Assembly (NCBI GenBank): GCA_021613375.1 | Contig: CM038702.1 | Coordinates: 21,518,349-21,582,348, forward strand | DNA: 64,000 bases | From: Megaleporinus macrocephalus | Lineage: Eukaryota; Chordata; Actinopteri; Characiformes; Anostomidae | Reading direction: 5' to 3' | Part shown: positions 25,358-35,391 of the stretch, piece after piece | How positions within the stretch are numbered: the stretch's first letter is position 1 | Layout of the letters: each line of letters opens with the position of its first letter | The notes under the pieces: generated by a model | Databases searched by the model: none | Told to the model about the DNA's origin: nothing | The model's input: only the letters and a program-made list of their open reading frames with translations | Translations under genes and position numbers: made by a program

Positions 25358-25817
25358 AGGCGATTTCGGACGCACCCAATGTCACATAAAAGAACTTACT
25401 GATTTTGTTGTGTTTTGGAAGATCTGCAATTTTTTTAAACAAATAAAGACTAAAAATCAGCAAAATTCTAATTGAAGATTTATCTTACAGTGTTGTGTTA
25501 ATGTATGTGGGAATAGAATAAATAACACACTTCCACCAGACTTCTGTAGTTCACACCTCTGTAACTCATTTTCACTGCTTCAAAGTTAGGTGATCTACAA
25601 CAACACAGCTACCTGCCTGCGCTCGACTGTACTTTAACAGATAAACGTACTTAATAATAAACTGTTCAGCGTTCAGGTTATGATGTAAACATGTTGTCCT
25701 GGCGTGCGCTGTGCAGAGTGATAGAGTGATTTATTTCCACCAGCTCAGACAGTAAGATCATAAACACTGATATCTGCTATCAACTCATACTCATAAAAAG
25801 AAATGACTGTCTACCAC

Positions 25818-26144
25818 AGTATTGATTCTCAAAAACTGTATCGATACACAGATTTCTGGCAGACAGTGAATCAGTGTGTGTTGTGTTTAAACCTCTAACC
25901 AGTAGATGGCAGTGTTGTAATCCATTTTTAGCTCCAATCCAACGTTAACAAGCAGCACAAGGGTGCAATGTTATAGTAAGCAATAAAAACCTGTTCATAT
26001 AGTGGTGTGTTTTAATAGTAGGATTTGAAAAATCACAATACATCACTTTGCTTGCAGTATCGCAGACTATCACAATATACTGAATCGTGACCGCTGTATC
26101 ACGATATTGTATCGCCAGGTTCTTGCCAATACACAGTCCTACTA
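25818..26144 (+). repeat. R-family dispersed element, copy 5
   Basis: Contains CAGTAGATGGCAGTGTTGTA, AACAAGCAGCACAAGGGTGC and the end TTGCCAATACACAGTCCTAC. Its left end is truncated. Confidence 0.85.
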
Positions 26145-26273
26145 CGCCTGCCATCTTACCAACGTCCTGTGACGGAAGACGTCAGACCACCACCGTAAAG
26201 GTCCAGCTATTCATTTAAAAGCCCCATTTACTGACCGATTTAGAGACTGTTTGTGACACTAACCTGTTTTTTT

Positions 26274-26441
26274 AGTATTCGGACATACCAGCTCGCCTAC
26301 TGGTTTCACCTACTGAGTATTCGGACATACCAGCTCGCCTACTGGTTTCACCTACTGAGTATTCGGACATACCAGCTCGCCTACTGGTTTCACCTACTGA
26401 GTATTCGGACATATTAGCTCGCCTACTGGTTTCACCCACTG
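26274..26441. repeat. four 42-bp tandem repeats inside a MITE
   Basis: Unit starts AGTATTCGGACATACCAGCT at 26,274, 26,316, 26,358 and 26,400; the last copy has two or three changes. Confidence 0.95.
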
Positions 26442-27220
26442 AGTAGTAGGCATGAAGGCGATTTTGGACGCACCCAATGTCACATAAAAGAACTTACTGA
26501 TTTTGTTGTGTTTTGGAAGATCTGCAATTTTTTAAACAAATAAAGACTAAAAATCAGCAAAATTCTAATTGAAGATTTATCTTACAGTGTTGTGTTAATG
26601 TATGTGGGAATAGAATAAGTAACACACTTCCACCAGACTTCTGTAGTTCACACCTCTGTAACTCATTTTCACTGCTTCAAAGTTAGGTGATCTACAACAA
26701 CACAGCTACCTGCCTGCGCTCGACTGTACTTTAACAGATAAACGTACTTAATAATAAACTGTTCAGCGTTCAGGTTATGATGTAAACATGTTGTCCTGGC
26801 GTGCGCTGTGCAGAGTGATAGAGTGATTTATTTCCACCAGCTCAGACAGTAAGATCATAAACACTGATATCTGCTATCAACTCATACTCATAAAAAGAAA
26901 TGACTGTCTGCCACATGTTTCCATTCAGAGTACAGTCAGCTTATACAGACGCTTCCTGTAATCCCAGTAAGTGTGGAATTATTTCCAGTTTGAAAAGAAA
27001 AACAACTTGTTTATGAAACTCATGCAAACTGGCATCTGTACACGACAAAAGCATCTGTGTCTCAAATCTGCAGCTCTGTTTTCAGTCTGGACTAACACGA
27101 CTGTCTGCCCTCTCTCAGCGTCTCCTCTCCAACAGACTGCCATCTCACGCGCTCCTGCCTCTGGATGTGCAGAAGAAATACAATACCAGGTGTATGTGAA
27201 AACAAGGCACGCTCAACTAC

Positions 27221-27800
27221 AGCTTTCTCTTTCACTCTCACTCTCTTTCTCTCTTTCTCTTTTTCTTCTCTCTCAACCTCTCACTCTTTCTCTCCTCTCT
27301 CCCTTCCTCTTTCCTCTCTTTATTCTCTTTCCCTCTTTCTCTCTCTCTCCCTCCCTCTTTCTTCTTACACCTCTTTTTTCTTTCCTTTCTCCCACTCTCT
27401 CTACCTTTCTCTTCTCTTTCTCACCTCTCTCTATGTTTCTACCCCCTTCCTTTTACGCCTCTCTTTTTCTTTCCCTCTTTCTCCAACTCTCTATCTTTCT
27501 CTTTTCTTTCCCACCTCTGTCTTTGTCCTCTTTCTCTTCTGTGCTTCTCCCTATCTTTCTCTCTTTTTCTCCCTGTCTGTCTCTGTCCTTCTCCCTCCCA
27601 CCCCCTCCGCTCTCCTTTCTTTCTCTGTCTTTCTATCTGTCTCTCTTTTGTACCTTCTCTTCTCTGTCCTACCTCTTTTGCTCTTTCTCTCTCTATAGCT
27701 CTCTTCCTTATACTTCTCTCTTTTATCCCCCTTTTCTCTCTCTCTCTCTCTCTCTATTTGTTTTTTTACCTTTCCTGCTTTTTTCTCCCTCTTTCTAGAT
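27221..27800. repeat. 580-bp polypyrimidine tract
   Basis: Almost only C and T on the plus strand, with few interruptions (TTACAC, TACGCC). The apparent 275-residue and 177-residue frames (Ser/Leu/Phe runs) are a product of composition. Confidence 0.95.
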
Positions 27801-29103
27801 TTAGATAATGATAACCATGGTGACGACGTGCCCCCTCGCTTACAGTAAAGGCATGCACCTGATGGTAACCATGGCACCACCACCGTCCCTCCTGTTTGTG
27901 TATGTGTGTGTGTGTGGTTCAGTGAGATTCCTCAAGGGGACGCGGAGCAGAACAGTTTACCATCCACATTCCCTCGCGCTACGCAGCAGCCTCGCACTCT
28001 CTCACACCCCCCCATGTGTCCACTCTGATACCAGATCATAAGAAACTCACTGATTCACACTCCGCCCACAAACATTGTTTCATAGCAACTGTTGCTAGGT
28101 TGGACAAGCTTTCCAGAACTTTGAGAAAAATCCCTCTCGAGCCAAAAGGAAAGTGTTTGGTTTAGATTCTGAATGTATGAAGCATAGTGCGTAGTTTAAA
28201 ACACTACAAAAGCTGAACTGTGGTAATAAAACCAGGAAGGTGGGAGACAACGATGCATTTACCCAGAAATCTAACACTGTCCAAAAAATTAATCAATAAA
28301 TGAAAACATCTTTCCTAACAGTTTATTTATTAATCCACAAACAGAACATCATCTGAAATGAACACTGCACTCTAAATTCCCTTTTTTTAACAAAAACTAA
28401 ACTACACCTGGAGTTTCTCATTAATTTACATGAAACTTTTGCAAACAGCCTGTAAAGCTTCTCCAACAGTCGCTACAACACTGGGACATGAAGGAGATCC
28501 AACAATTACACTGAAAGAAAACTGTTTAAAAGGCTGAGCAAACAAATGCAATAGGTGGATTGATAGATGGATGGAAGGATGGATAAAAAAGCCAATATAA
28601 TGCAATAAAATATACCCTAAACTATAAACAACAATTCTGCACAAAGCTGCACTTTAAATTTCAGTTTGAATGTTTGATGGGACTGACCAATCAAAGAATC
28701 TGCTAAAAGCTCTGCATGTAAAAAAAAGTTCAACTGAAAAGTAATAGCAGAACTGAATCATGTTCTTCCTCTAGAGTAGCAGCATATTCAGCTCAGCTGT
28801 TTAAGAGAGGGATAAAGACTGTATCGGACCAAAGGTTGCTGTAGCAGTTTCATATCAGACATGAAGTCCTATCCATGAAGTGTTGTCGAGTCACACCTAC
28901 TTTGGATTTGCTCTGGTGGTTTGAGGCTGCACTGACTGTAAAATGCACAGTAGTTTACCAGCAGAACAGTTCAGAGCTAGGTACAAAACTCTACTCTGAA
29001 TTACAGCAGCACTACACAGTAGCAATTCACATCAAATCATTAGTGTCCAATTTAGACTCCAGACAAGACTCTCGGAACACAGAGATGGCAAACATCAGGT
29101 TAA

Positions 29104-29167
<64 letters not shown>

Positions 29168-29454
29168 TCTTTCCTCTCTCTTTATTCTCTTTTCCTCTCT
29201 CCTATCTCCCACCTCTGTCTCTATCTTTCTCTTCCCTTTTTTCCACCTCTCTATCTTTCTCTCTCCCTCCCTCTTTCTTCTTACACCTATTTTTTCTTTT
29301 CATCTCTCCTTTCTCCCACTCTCTCTACCTTTCTCTTCTCTTTCTCACCTCTCTCTATGTTTCTCCCCACTTCCTTTTACGCCTCCCTTTTTTCTTTCGC
29401 CAACTCTCTATCTTTCTCTTTTCTTTCCCACCTCTCTCTTTGTATACACACACA

Positions 29455-29516
<62 letters not shown>
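29104..29516. repeat. pyrimidine tract bracketed by (CA)n(TA)n on both sides
   Basis: 29,104-29,131 is (CA)n and 29,132-29,164 (TA)n. 29,165-29,443 is C/T-rich and parallels 27,308-27,530 almost word by word (CTCTATGTTTCTCCCCACTT, TTACGCCTC). 29,446-29,458 is (CA)n and 29,459-29,516 (TA)n. Open frames across it are low complexity. Confidence 0.9.
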
Positions 29517-29518
<2 letters not shown>

Positions 29519-30234
29519 GTATTTGATAGCCTGAAAGCTGAGTTCCAAGCAGCACACCTGTTAACAGCACACCTGCAGCCAGCGAAGGAGAACCCTCCAT
29601 GTATAAAAGTAAGGCATCCACATCTTTTTCTTCAGGGATCTTCAGTGTGTTGGTTGGGTAACAATATGTGAGACTTTTACACAGACAGTGGCAGACAGCG
29701 ACCAGGGCAGCACTGGCATGAAGTCCAAAACTCTTCTGCAGAACATAAGCTTTCATTTTGCTAGGCATCACATATTTTGTGGCATGCTGGGTGTTGAAGA
29801 GCAGGTTTGGAGCGGACAGAGCAGGTAGAGAGGGTTTTATTTTTGTGTGGTGGTGGATTGTTTGGTCATTTTTTGGTATTAAAGAGAAATAAGGGCTGTT
29901 GACGGTTAATCACAGTACATACATGGTGAGTATTATTTTACTGTACATTACTGTAAGCCAATATGCAGCTCTAAATGCTACAGTATGGTCCTGGAAAATA
30001 ACAAACTAGTAGTGTAAAGCAATAATACAGTAAACATATTAAAAATATATAATCTATAGGAAATATCAGTTTTATATAATGATTAATCATATGCCTGGAC
30101 AATGTACCTTTATTATTACTATAAATTATGTCCCAATATAACATGCCATTCTGAACATATTGTGGATAGAATGAAGACTAACTGCATATTATAAAGAGAG
30201 AGATTAGCTTCCATTTAACTGGACTTAGTGTAAA

Positions 30235-30478
30235 ACTGTATATCTTGGCTATACATAGAGAAACGAGTATCTCCAAAATAGTAACTTTACAGATAAAGTC
30301 AAAACAATACTGTAAGTGAATGGTGAGGTTTGTGAGGTTTAATTCTGGAGCATTTCTATTGGTCCATTTCTCAATAAACATTCACAGAGTGTAAAGAACA
30401 GCTATCAAAATTGACAAACACAAAAACAACAAAAATTGAGCTACATGTTTTTCTATGGACAGTGACTATATACAAATA
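30235..30478 (+). repeat. short TA-flanked MITE (family U), diverged copy
   Basis: Shares ACTTTACAG, TTTCTATTGGTCCATTT and ATGTTTTTC.ATGGACAGTGAC with the copy at 3,233-3,482. Confidence 0.65.
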
Positions 30479-30999
30479 AAGCTTATATATATATTTTTTT
30501 TTGGGGGGGGGGGGTATTTGATGAATCCATAAAGTATCGCGATATTATATCTTTGCCATATTGCCCACCTTTATGAGAGAAACGCAGCAGTTTAGCTTTT
30601 GTTAAACCTGCTATTCGTGTTGTTACAAACGTATAAACAGCATTTCGGAGTGAAACTCTTTCAGTAAACATCTAAACGAAAACCACGAGAGCCCTGCCAA
30701 AGCCTGCCAAAACTCTCAGCAGGTCTGAACACACTCGCTCGGGATTCCTGCACGCGCCGCCTTCAGGGCGACCCACCAGCAGCCTTCCCTCTAACACCAC
30801 CACCACGCTTGTTTTCCAGCCTCGTGAAACAGTTGAGGGGGAGTGACCGACCACCAGTGCATCTGACTCTGAAGTCATGCCTGTTACGAGCAGAGCTGCT
30901 AAAAAGCGCCACTGAATCACTCAGTACTGAATCACTCAGTACTGAATATCACACCCCCCCGCCACTCCGCCGCACAGCAGCTGATTACAGATCAGCACT

Positions 31000-31800
31000 C
31001 ACAGCCACTGATTCACAGCTGATCACTGACCACCTAAACATCGCCCGGGCGCTCGTCAGTGTTAAATCTGGACAGGCCCGTAACGCTACACTCCTACACC
31101 CCCCAGTATTTTTAGGCTAAGAGCGAACAGCAGTGTCCAGCACGTCCGGCACAGACGCACAGCTGGCTTGGACTCAGGACAGCGGACTCTGACACCGCGC
31201 GCAGAGAGCAGCACAGCGAACCGGGCCGGAACTAAAGCTCCGAACTAAGTTCTGAACTTACTAACACAGCAACAACTCCCTGTCACGCACACGCTCAGCT
31301 CTGAAGCAGCTTCGCTCCAACTTTCAGACTGAAATCTTTAGCGCCTGCTCAACTCCGCCGCGCGGCTCAGCACCAGCACGGAGTCCGTGACGGAACCGGG
31401 CCAAACCGGAGAGCCACACTCACCTGCACGAAACTGTGATCTCAACTTTGGTGGCGGGGACGGTGGCGCTGAGCGGGTCGAAGTCTCCTATCGCCGCCAT
31501 GTTCAGGAAGCTGCTGCTGTTCATCGTGGCGGAGAAAAAAAAAAACACAAACACACCCTACGTGCTCGAGACCGAGCCCTTCCAGGAGCGGCAGCGCGAG
31601 CGGCTCTCGCGCCCTGGCCAGAGCATGTGTTTGTGTGTGTGGAGTGAGTGAGTGAGCGAGTCAGTGTGTGTGGAGTGGAGTGGAGGAGAGGATCTGCTCA
31701 GAGGAGGGGTGATGTCACTCCACAACACACAGGCAGCTCGCGCGCGTGTAAAAGTGTGTGTGTGTGTGTGTGAGGTCTTCCAGAGTGAAGAAGCTCCAGA
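31000..31800 (-). promoter_or_regulatory. cpne8: CpG-rich promoter and 5' region of cpne8
   Basis: This is the most CpG-dense part of the window (for example CGCCGCGCGGCTC and GCGGCAGCGCGAGCGGCTCT). It surrounds the cpne8 start codon and the beginning of intron 1. No TATA box is obvious upstream; TGATGTCA at about 31,709 resembles a CRE. Transcription should run toward lower coordinates. Confidence 0.6.
31424..31524 (-). CDS. cpne8: cpne8 first coding exon (copine C2A start)
   Basis: Copines are calcium-dependent phospholipid-binding proteins with two C2 domains and a vWA-like domain. This exon encodes MNSSSFLNMAAIGDF, DPLSATVPATKVEITVSC and ends with AG before a consensus donor GTGAGT. Copine first exons end the same way (PATxVEITVSCR, then NLLDRD in exon 2), and the 33-codon length with phase 2 fits CPNE8 and CPNE5. 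The start ATG is at 31,522-31,524; a second in-frame ATG eight codons on is an alternative. Paralogue choice rests on synteny: CPNE8 lies next to KIF21A in human, same strand. The peptide itself is about as close to CPNE5. Remaining exons were not found; they should lie left of this exon, probably outside the window. Confidence 0.78.
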
Positions 31801-31859
31801 GCGATGGACTCTATGCGCGTGAGCCGCAGCGATACATCAACAATAATAATAATTAAATT

Positions 31860-31861
31860 TT

Positions 31862-31892
<31 letters not shown>

Positions 31893-31893
31893 T
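31860..31893. repeat. (TA)n(GA)n microsatellite
   Basis: TA units followed by GA units just upstream of the cpne8 promoter region. Confidence 0.9.
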
Positions 31894-31929
31894 AATATAG
31901 ATTAATATGGATTTTCTAAACACTGTGTC

Positions 31930-32170
31930 CACTATCTTCCTCTAGTGCTTCATCAGTGGTCACAGGACGCTGTTGGCTAGATAGTTTTGGTTGGTGGACG
32001 CAGTGACACTGAGGTGTTTAAAACTCCAACAGCACTGCTGTGTCTAATCCACCCGCACCAGCACAACACATACTAACACACCACCACTATGTCAGTGTCA
32101 CTGAAATGACCCACCGTCCAATAATACCTGCTCTCTGGTGGTCCTGTGAGGGTCTTGGCTGTAGAAGAGT
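31930..32170 (-). repeat. dispersed DNA-element fragment, reverse of 17,755-18,110
   Basis: Shares in reverse the block around ACTGAAATGACCCACCGTCC, ACACATACTAACACACCACC and CACAGGACGCTG. The family's end (CATAACATTAAAACCACC) is seen at 17,770. Confidence 0.65.
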
Positions 32171-33380
32171 GAGGTGAAATGGGTTTAACAAAGTCTGCAG
32201 GAAAACAGATGGATTTACAATTAGATCTTCCAACTAAAGCTCGAGCTGAGACCTAAAATTGTTGCTGATGGCATTAAGATCCAACTTGGCTGCTGATATT
32301 GATGGATTGGTAGCTGGCTGAAGAGCCAGTCTGTGGTAGACAGCTGGGCCATGTGCATAGTGGCCAGAAATGCTAGATGCCTAGGTGGTCCAAGTGCATA
32401 AACAGCCTTGCTGGACTGTTCAGTAACCCTTCAGTGGTGGCCCTGGGCAGGGTAAGTTTTACTCCGGCACTACTGTTCAGTAGTAGAACACGATTATAGA
32501 TAAGTGTCACAAAGCCATACTGGTTATATCTCAGTAAGGTCATTTGGGTCAGAAAAGTGAGATGTAGTACAGAATGTGGATGCCCCTCATATCCTGAAAC
32601 TGGAGAAGATCCTTTCCATAAGGTTGCTCCCTGTTGTGTCTGCCTGTTGAGAACCCTATATGCCTGACCTACAGTTCATAAAGTTATAGAATGGCCCACT
32701 AGTTGCTGGGAATGGACATAGAATAACAACTCCTTTCCTTTCTGTTGGAGTGTTGGTGCTAGTTGTTAGAGATAGTATTGCACTGGACATGTCCAGGGTC
32801 CTCCTGTATTTTCACTCAGAATATCTTAATACCTGAAAGTGCCAACAGCACAAATAAATGTGTAGTCTCTGTAGTTGGCGGGCAACTTCACCTTCCATTT
32901 GAAGTACATGCAGTGGTGCCACAATCTTAACCTGGGGTTATGGAGAGCTACCACCATGGACAGTCCAAACACACCTGGTTACAATATTCAGTTGCCCCTG
33001 AAGGCATTTATTATCTGGATCAGGTGTGCTGGATTTGGGTCAGAGCTAAACTCTGCAGAGTGGTAGACAAGGATTGAGCACCCCTGATCATGACAAGCCC
33101 CTCAAAGAACTGTCTGCAGTAGGAGGCTAGGCTCAGAAAACTGCTTTTCCCAAATGAGTAATTCTGGTTCTCCTGACTCCTTCACTGTCTGTATCTTCTT
33201 CTGGCCCATTGCAGCCGTCTAGCATAACTGTTTGCTGAAATAAAACTTAAGGCTGCCCATCTGGACCTTCTAGATCTGGGCTGTGAAAGTGCACAGCATG
33301 TGCTAAGATATGTCGTCAAGGCTGAAAAGGCAAGTAGGTTAGATGGTAGGACTTTATGGTAATATAGATCACATGGTACG
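32170..33380. other. intergenic DNA with unassigned repeats
   Basis: 32,930-33,090 (CCTGAAGGCATTTATTATCT, then GGATCAGGTGTGCTGGATTT) has the look of a dispersed teleost repeat. The rest shows no coding similarity I can name. Confidence 0.4.
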
Positions 33381-33830
33381 ACTTGGTGAACAGGTGAACT
33401 GTAGCTAAGCAGGGAAAAGCTGTCTGGCCTAATGTCTTTGCTGAGTTTGCTTTAGTCCACGGAGAACTGCAGTGACCCTTTGTTTTCCCCAGCCAGTCCA
33501 ACAGGGAATGCCCAGGGACTGACAGAAGGCTGGCTTAATTCCAACTGCCATCTCTCCCAGATTTCTCTCAGCCTCTATACAGACAGCTACCGGGAGTGAT
33601 GCGCGGCAGCTAGCTTTGGAAACACCATCTATCACTCCTTTTACTCTTAAACATAGTTATACTGCAGCCTAATGTTGTGATAGGCTGAGCTACAACTGTA
33701 GTCTTCATCATTTCTCAGTTTTGAGTGGCCTGGGAAGCCCATGTCAATGAGCACCTGCACTGGTTCACTCTCTATCTGGCAGGTGACTGCTGAGACATCC
33801 AGTTGGCCCACTTATTGCTATGTGTAAGCC
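33380..33830 (-). pseudogene. possible LTR retrotransposon protease/pol relic
   Basis: In one reverse frame I read EPVQVLIDMGFPGHS, which resembles the aspartic protease core (LIDTG) of gypsy-type elements with Thr replaced by Met. It is followed by a frame with stops, then a 68-codon open stretch (33,429-33,635). Broken and short. No LTRs were identified. The family is uncertain. Confidence 0.4.
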
Positions 33831-33849
33831 ACTACAGTACTGTGCACTT

Positions 33850-34262
33850 GTGGATGTTATATTTAATATTCAAACAGTATTTGTACAGGAAGTAGTTTTA
33901 TATAAGTTCTCATCTCAGTAATCAGTCCTTCATTAAGCTAAATCAAGATTACTGCTAAAGGAATTTAATAAACATATGTAATGTCTGGGGTGTCCAGGAG
34001 AAATCTAAAACTAAACTTTATTCTTCAAACTGACTTACAGAATATTTTCTACTTCTTTCAAAAAAAGATACTGATTTTACTTTGTATTGTATTTATGATT
34101 ATTTACATCTGTACTAATCATATCTGGTGTTCTTACTGTTTAAAATATTATTATATGTTAATATTAATATTACAAAATATTATTAAATATTATTATTAAT
34201 AAGATCAAGGCTTTTAAACAATGAGCCTAGGTGCCTAAGACTTTTGCATAGTAGTGTATATT
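33850..34262 (-). repeat. non-autonomous element, reverse copy of 21,970-22,920
   Basis: Ends with GTGCCTAAGACTTTTGCATA at 34,230-34,249, the inverse of the end at 21,980. The middle (CAGTAATCAGTCCTTCATTA, then GGTGTCCAGGAGAAAT) is the inverse of 22,600-22,740. Confidence 0.75.
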
Positions 34263-34379
34263 CACCCACTCAGTGTCTACTGCCAGTGTAAAGAGCTTCT
34301 CTGTATAGCTGTTCCTCAAGTTGGTAGGAATAGGTAGGCATTCCAAGCCTTCCCTGTAGCACCTACTCTAAGTGACTCA

Positions 34380-35307
34380 GTGAGTGAAGGCGATGATGAA
34401 TCCTTTGAAAGGCACTTGTTTGCTTAGTCCATTATAAAGTGTGCAGGCAGACCACTGCCTCTTGACCCAACTTGTCGGCTCCTCACTTTGCACAAAAGTG
34501 GGGTCGTTGTTTAAGTCAGGACATTTCTTTTGTAATATTTTGTGATTTTTTGTAAAAAATTCTGCACTCCGTGAAAACCCCGGGCTGTGCACTGTATCTT
34601 GGCAAGTGAAATCATCAATATATTTCTTATTTCTTTTTAAGATTGTTATATAAGTACTGAATGGTTATTTAACTTGATTCATATTTGCAGTAAGCCATTG
34701 TATTCAGAAGAGTTGTCTTATTCTATAAAAAAACAGTTAATTTCACAGAATTTGTTCATTTCAAACATTATTTCTTGAACTGATTAAAATGATCTGTGAG
34801 TGAAGGCTAGTATGTGCTTCCATTAAGACTCTCACTGAATTGACGAATAACATCAATGGGCCCATCAATACCCTTACAGGAGAACGCTAACTGCATTGTA
34901 ATGTTTATTTCTTTTATATTTCTTTTTCTTATATTTTCATTTAATGTTTAATGTTTTTGCTACATCAGTTTACAAACATCTGTATGGGATGTTCAGAGGG
35001 AGGGCAAACTCTGAGACTGCTCGCTTGGACTACCTGGAATGGATGGCTGTGGCATCAGGATTAAACTTGCCAAAGATCTCCCAAAGATAGATGTTCTGAC
35101 TGACAGTATTTTTTTTTGCAATTGGTATGTGAGAATCTAAGGAATAAAAGCAGTCATGCAGTCTAACCAGTCCGAAGGATGCATTCAACTTGCCTGTGCA
35201 TGGTCTAACTGTGGCCTAGACCATATATATATACATACATATATCCATTTTGTCTATGCTCTCTTTTCTGTAATCAGAACACAACAGGTGATCTCTCTCT
35301 CTCTCTT

Positions 35308-35391
<84 letters not shown>

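Larger units (their letters stand above)
25356..26910. repeat. tandem segmental duplication, unit about 1.1 kb
   Basis: 25,356-25,813 and 26,455-26,910 are nearly identical (ACATAAAAGAACTTACTGAT through TAAAAAGAAATGACTGTCT). The preceding R-family blocks 25,082-25,357 and about 25,836-26,111 are also near-identical. The second unit holds about 340 bp (26,112-26,454) that the first lacks. Confidence 0.92.
27801..31000. other. presumed cpne8 intron 1, unique or unassigned sequence
   Basis: Apart from the repeats listed separately (29,104-29,516; 30,235-30,478; an 11-G run near 30,503), I see no coding exon or RNA gene here. Confidence 0.4.

Noticed and set aside
26971..27798. 275-codon open frame rich in Ser, Leu and Phe
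   Set aside because: Translation of a polypyrimidine tract; two frames on the same strand and one opposite are also open.
31424..31524. cpne5 instead of cpne8
   Set aside because: The exon peptide alone is as close to CPNE5, but the position next to kif21a favours cpne8. Kept as the main alternative.
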